Assembly (NCBI GenBank): GCA_026786125.1
Contig: JAJAYU010000135.1
Span: 1-16,390 of the forward strand
Length of the DNA: 16,390 nt
Reading direction: 5' to 3'
Source: Chamaesiphon sp.
Lineage (GTDB): Bacteria; Cyanobacteriota; Cyanobacteriia; Cyanobacteriales; Chamaesiphonaceae
Position 1 is the first letter of the stretch, and the number at the start of each line of letters is the position of its first letter. Of the stretch, positions 15,567 through 16,390 are shown one piece after another. Position numbers and translations under genes: made by a program. Under the pieces are notes generated by a model. The model had not been told where the DNA came from, searched no databases, and was given only the letters and a program-made list of their open reading frames with translations.

Positions 15567-16382
15567 TTAATTTGCTTGCAATAGCCAAATACCACTATTG
15601 GTAACTCCTGAATCATCAGGAGTTACTAGTAAAAAGTGTAAGCCATGTACTAGCCGTTTGCGAGATTCAAACAGTTTAGCCGCTTGACTGACTTCTCGAT
15701 CGTTGAATGTCAGCATCACCCATCGATCTGCTAAACCAGCATCCAAAACTAAGCCACCAGGATCGTCACCCAAATAATTGAGACTGACAGGATTTGTTTC
15801 CGACACCCATCGCGCCAATCGCATCGATTGTCTGCCACCATAAATAACTACACCAGGAATCGCCACATTAGCACCTAGCCCCCAATGGGGTGGTAGTAAG
15901 TAATCTGGCATCGAAACGATCGGAATTGGTCGATCTGCAAAATCTGCGACCAATTGCCCCGCTGTGAGGGTCACAAATTGCCATTTATCCCCAACTAAAT
16001 GATCGGGAATTGGTAACGGTGGCGGTGATTCAATTAGTAATGGTTGATACTTAGGCTGACCATAGCTCTGAGTCTGTTGTTGCAGTAGCTTTTTCAATGC
16101 AACCGTTCGCCGTGTTGCAATAACTTCAATTCCTAGTTTCGAGCAAGCCGTCTGAACTAAACCTAAACTTTGAGGGCGAAATACTTGAATTGATTCGGGT
16201 AATTTATCCCCTGCGGCTAACTGAATTTGTGCGGCAATCCACTCAGAATTCACCTGTTTTTGGGGACAAATAGCCGTATGATACCAACCCCCATCCGCAG
16301 CACAAATAACTAATTCCCAGAGCGTTTCTCCCTGTTCATTTTGTTGCGGACGACTAGAAATATCTGCTTGCCAAATGGTCAT
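15567..16382 (-). CDS. Tab2/Atab2-like RNA-binding protein
   Basis: This is a 271-residue soluble protein of the Tab2/Atab2 family. Chlamydomonas Tab2 and Arabidopsis ATAB2 bind RNA and are needed for translation of photosystem mRNAs, notably psaB; the cyanobacterial proteins are assumed to act similarly. Visible family features are the opening MTIWQAD, LWELVICAADGGWYHTA, QVFRPQSLGLVQTACSKLGI, a Pro-rich linker (SPPPLPIP) in the middle, VVIYGGRQSMRLARW, and a C-terminal GIWLLQ. The ATG at 16380-16382 lies 8 bp from the window edge and matches the family start, so the gene is complete, but its promoter is outside. It converges on the ctp gene with 160 bp between the stops. No membrane segments or signal peptide are seen. 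Confidence 0.9.
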   Translation of the reverse strand: MTIWQADISSRPQQNEQGETLWELVICAADGGWYHTAICPQKQVNSEWIAAQIQLAAGDKLPESIQVFRPQSLGLVQTACSKLGIEVIATRRTVALKKLLQQQTQSYGQPKYQPLLIESPPPLPIPDHLVGDKWQFVTLTAGQLVADFADRPIPIVSMPDYLLPPHWGLGANVAIPGVVIYGGRQSMRLARWVSETNPVSLNYLGDDPGGLVLDAGLADRWVMLTFNDREVSQAAKLFESRKRLVHGLHFLLVTPDDSGVTNSGIWLLQAN

Positions 16383-16390
16383 GTGGGGAC

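Noticed and set aside
1..16390. CRISPR arrays, tRNA genes, prophage or defence island
   Set aside because: I saw no regularly spaced 25-37 bp repeats, cloverleaf sequences, phage structural genes, transposases or defence nucleases other than the intein HNH domain.

Overview
The window reads as a chromosomal segment of a cyanobacterium. A GyrB intein at the TOPRIM site, a Tab2/Atab2-type protein otherwise found in plastids and cyanobacteria, the ispG-ctp gene order, two HIP1 octamers (GCGATCGC) with many further CGATCG cores, and a short interspersed repeat with GTAGGTTGGGTT ends all point that way. I cannot name the genus. Most genes are core or conserved genes. There is no prophage, CRISPR array, rRNA or tRNA that I can see.

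Layout. Positions 1-139 hold an imperfect inverted repeat and a 20-21 bp tandem repeat behind gyrB. gyrB (140-3382, minus) encodes a 1080-residue precursor carrying a 435-residue HNH-type intein inside the catalytic EGDSAGG motif. miaA (3557-4459, plus) diverges from gyrB, and their candidate promoters overlap. An orphan sensor histidine kinase (minus) diverges from a stand-alone Hpt phosphotransfer protein (plus) over about 100 bp. The Hpt gene ends inside a 108-bp interspersed repeat, followed by sfsA (plus). A minus-strand cluster follows, read in transcription order: a 1066-residue patatin-like protein with a C-terminal membrane anchor, an AmpG-like MFS permease with a tandemly duplicated N-terminus, and a 57-residue membrane protein. 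A 379-bp divergent intergenic region with an NtcA-like half-site pair leads to ispG and a C-terminal processing protease (plus). The window closes with a tab2-like gene (minus), complete to its ATG.

How the genes may work together. gyrB and miaA are housekeeping genes (DNA supercoiling, tRNA i6A modification). The kinase and Hpt pair could form part of a phosphorelay whose response regulator lies elsewhere. The patatin-like, AmpG-like and small membrane proteins lie in one direction and may act on the cell envelope (lipid hydrolysis and muropeptide uptake), but this is inference. ispG feeds the MEP isoprenoid pathway used for carotenoids and the chlorophyll phytyl tail, the Ctp protease belongs to the D1-processing protease family, and the Tab2-like protein belongs to a family needed for psaB translation, so the right end has a photosynthesis-supporting flavour.

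I found no convincing new multi-gene system. The most interesting items are the gyrB intein with its 17-residue repeat array, the duplicated permease N-terminus, the kinase/Hpt pair and the repeat that has set gene ends between hpt and sfsA.
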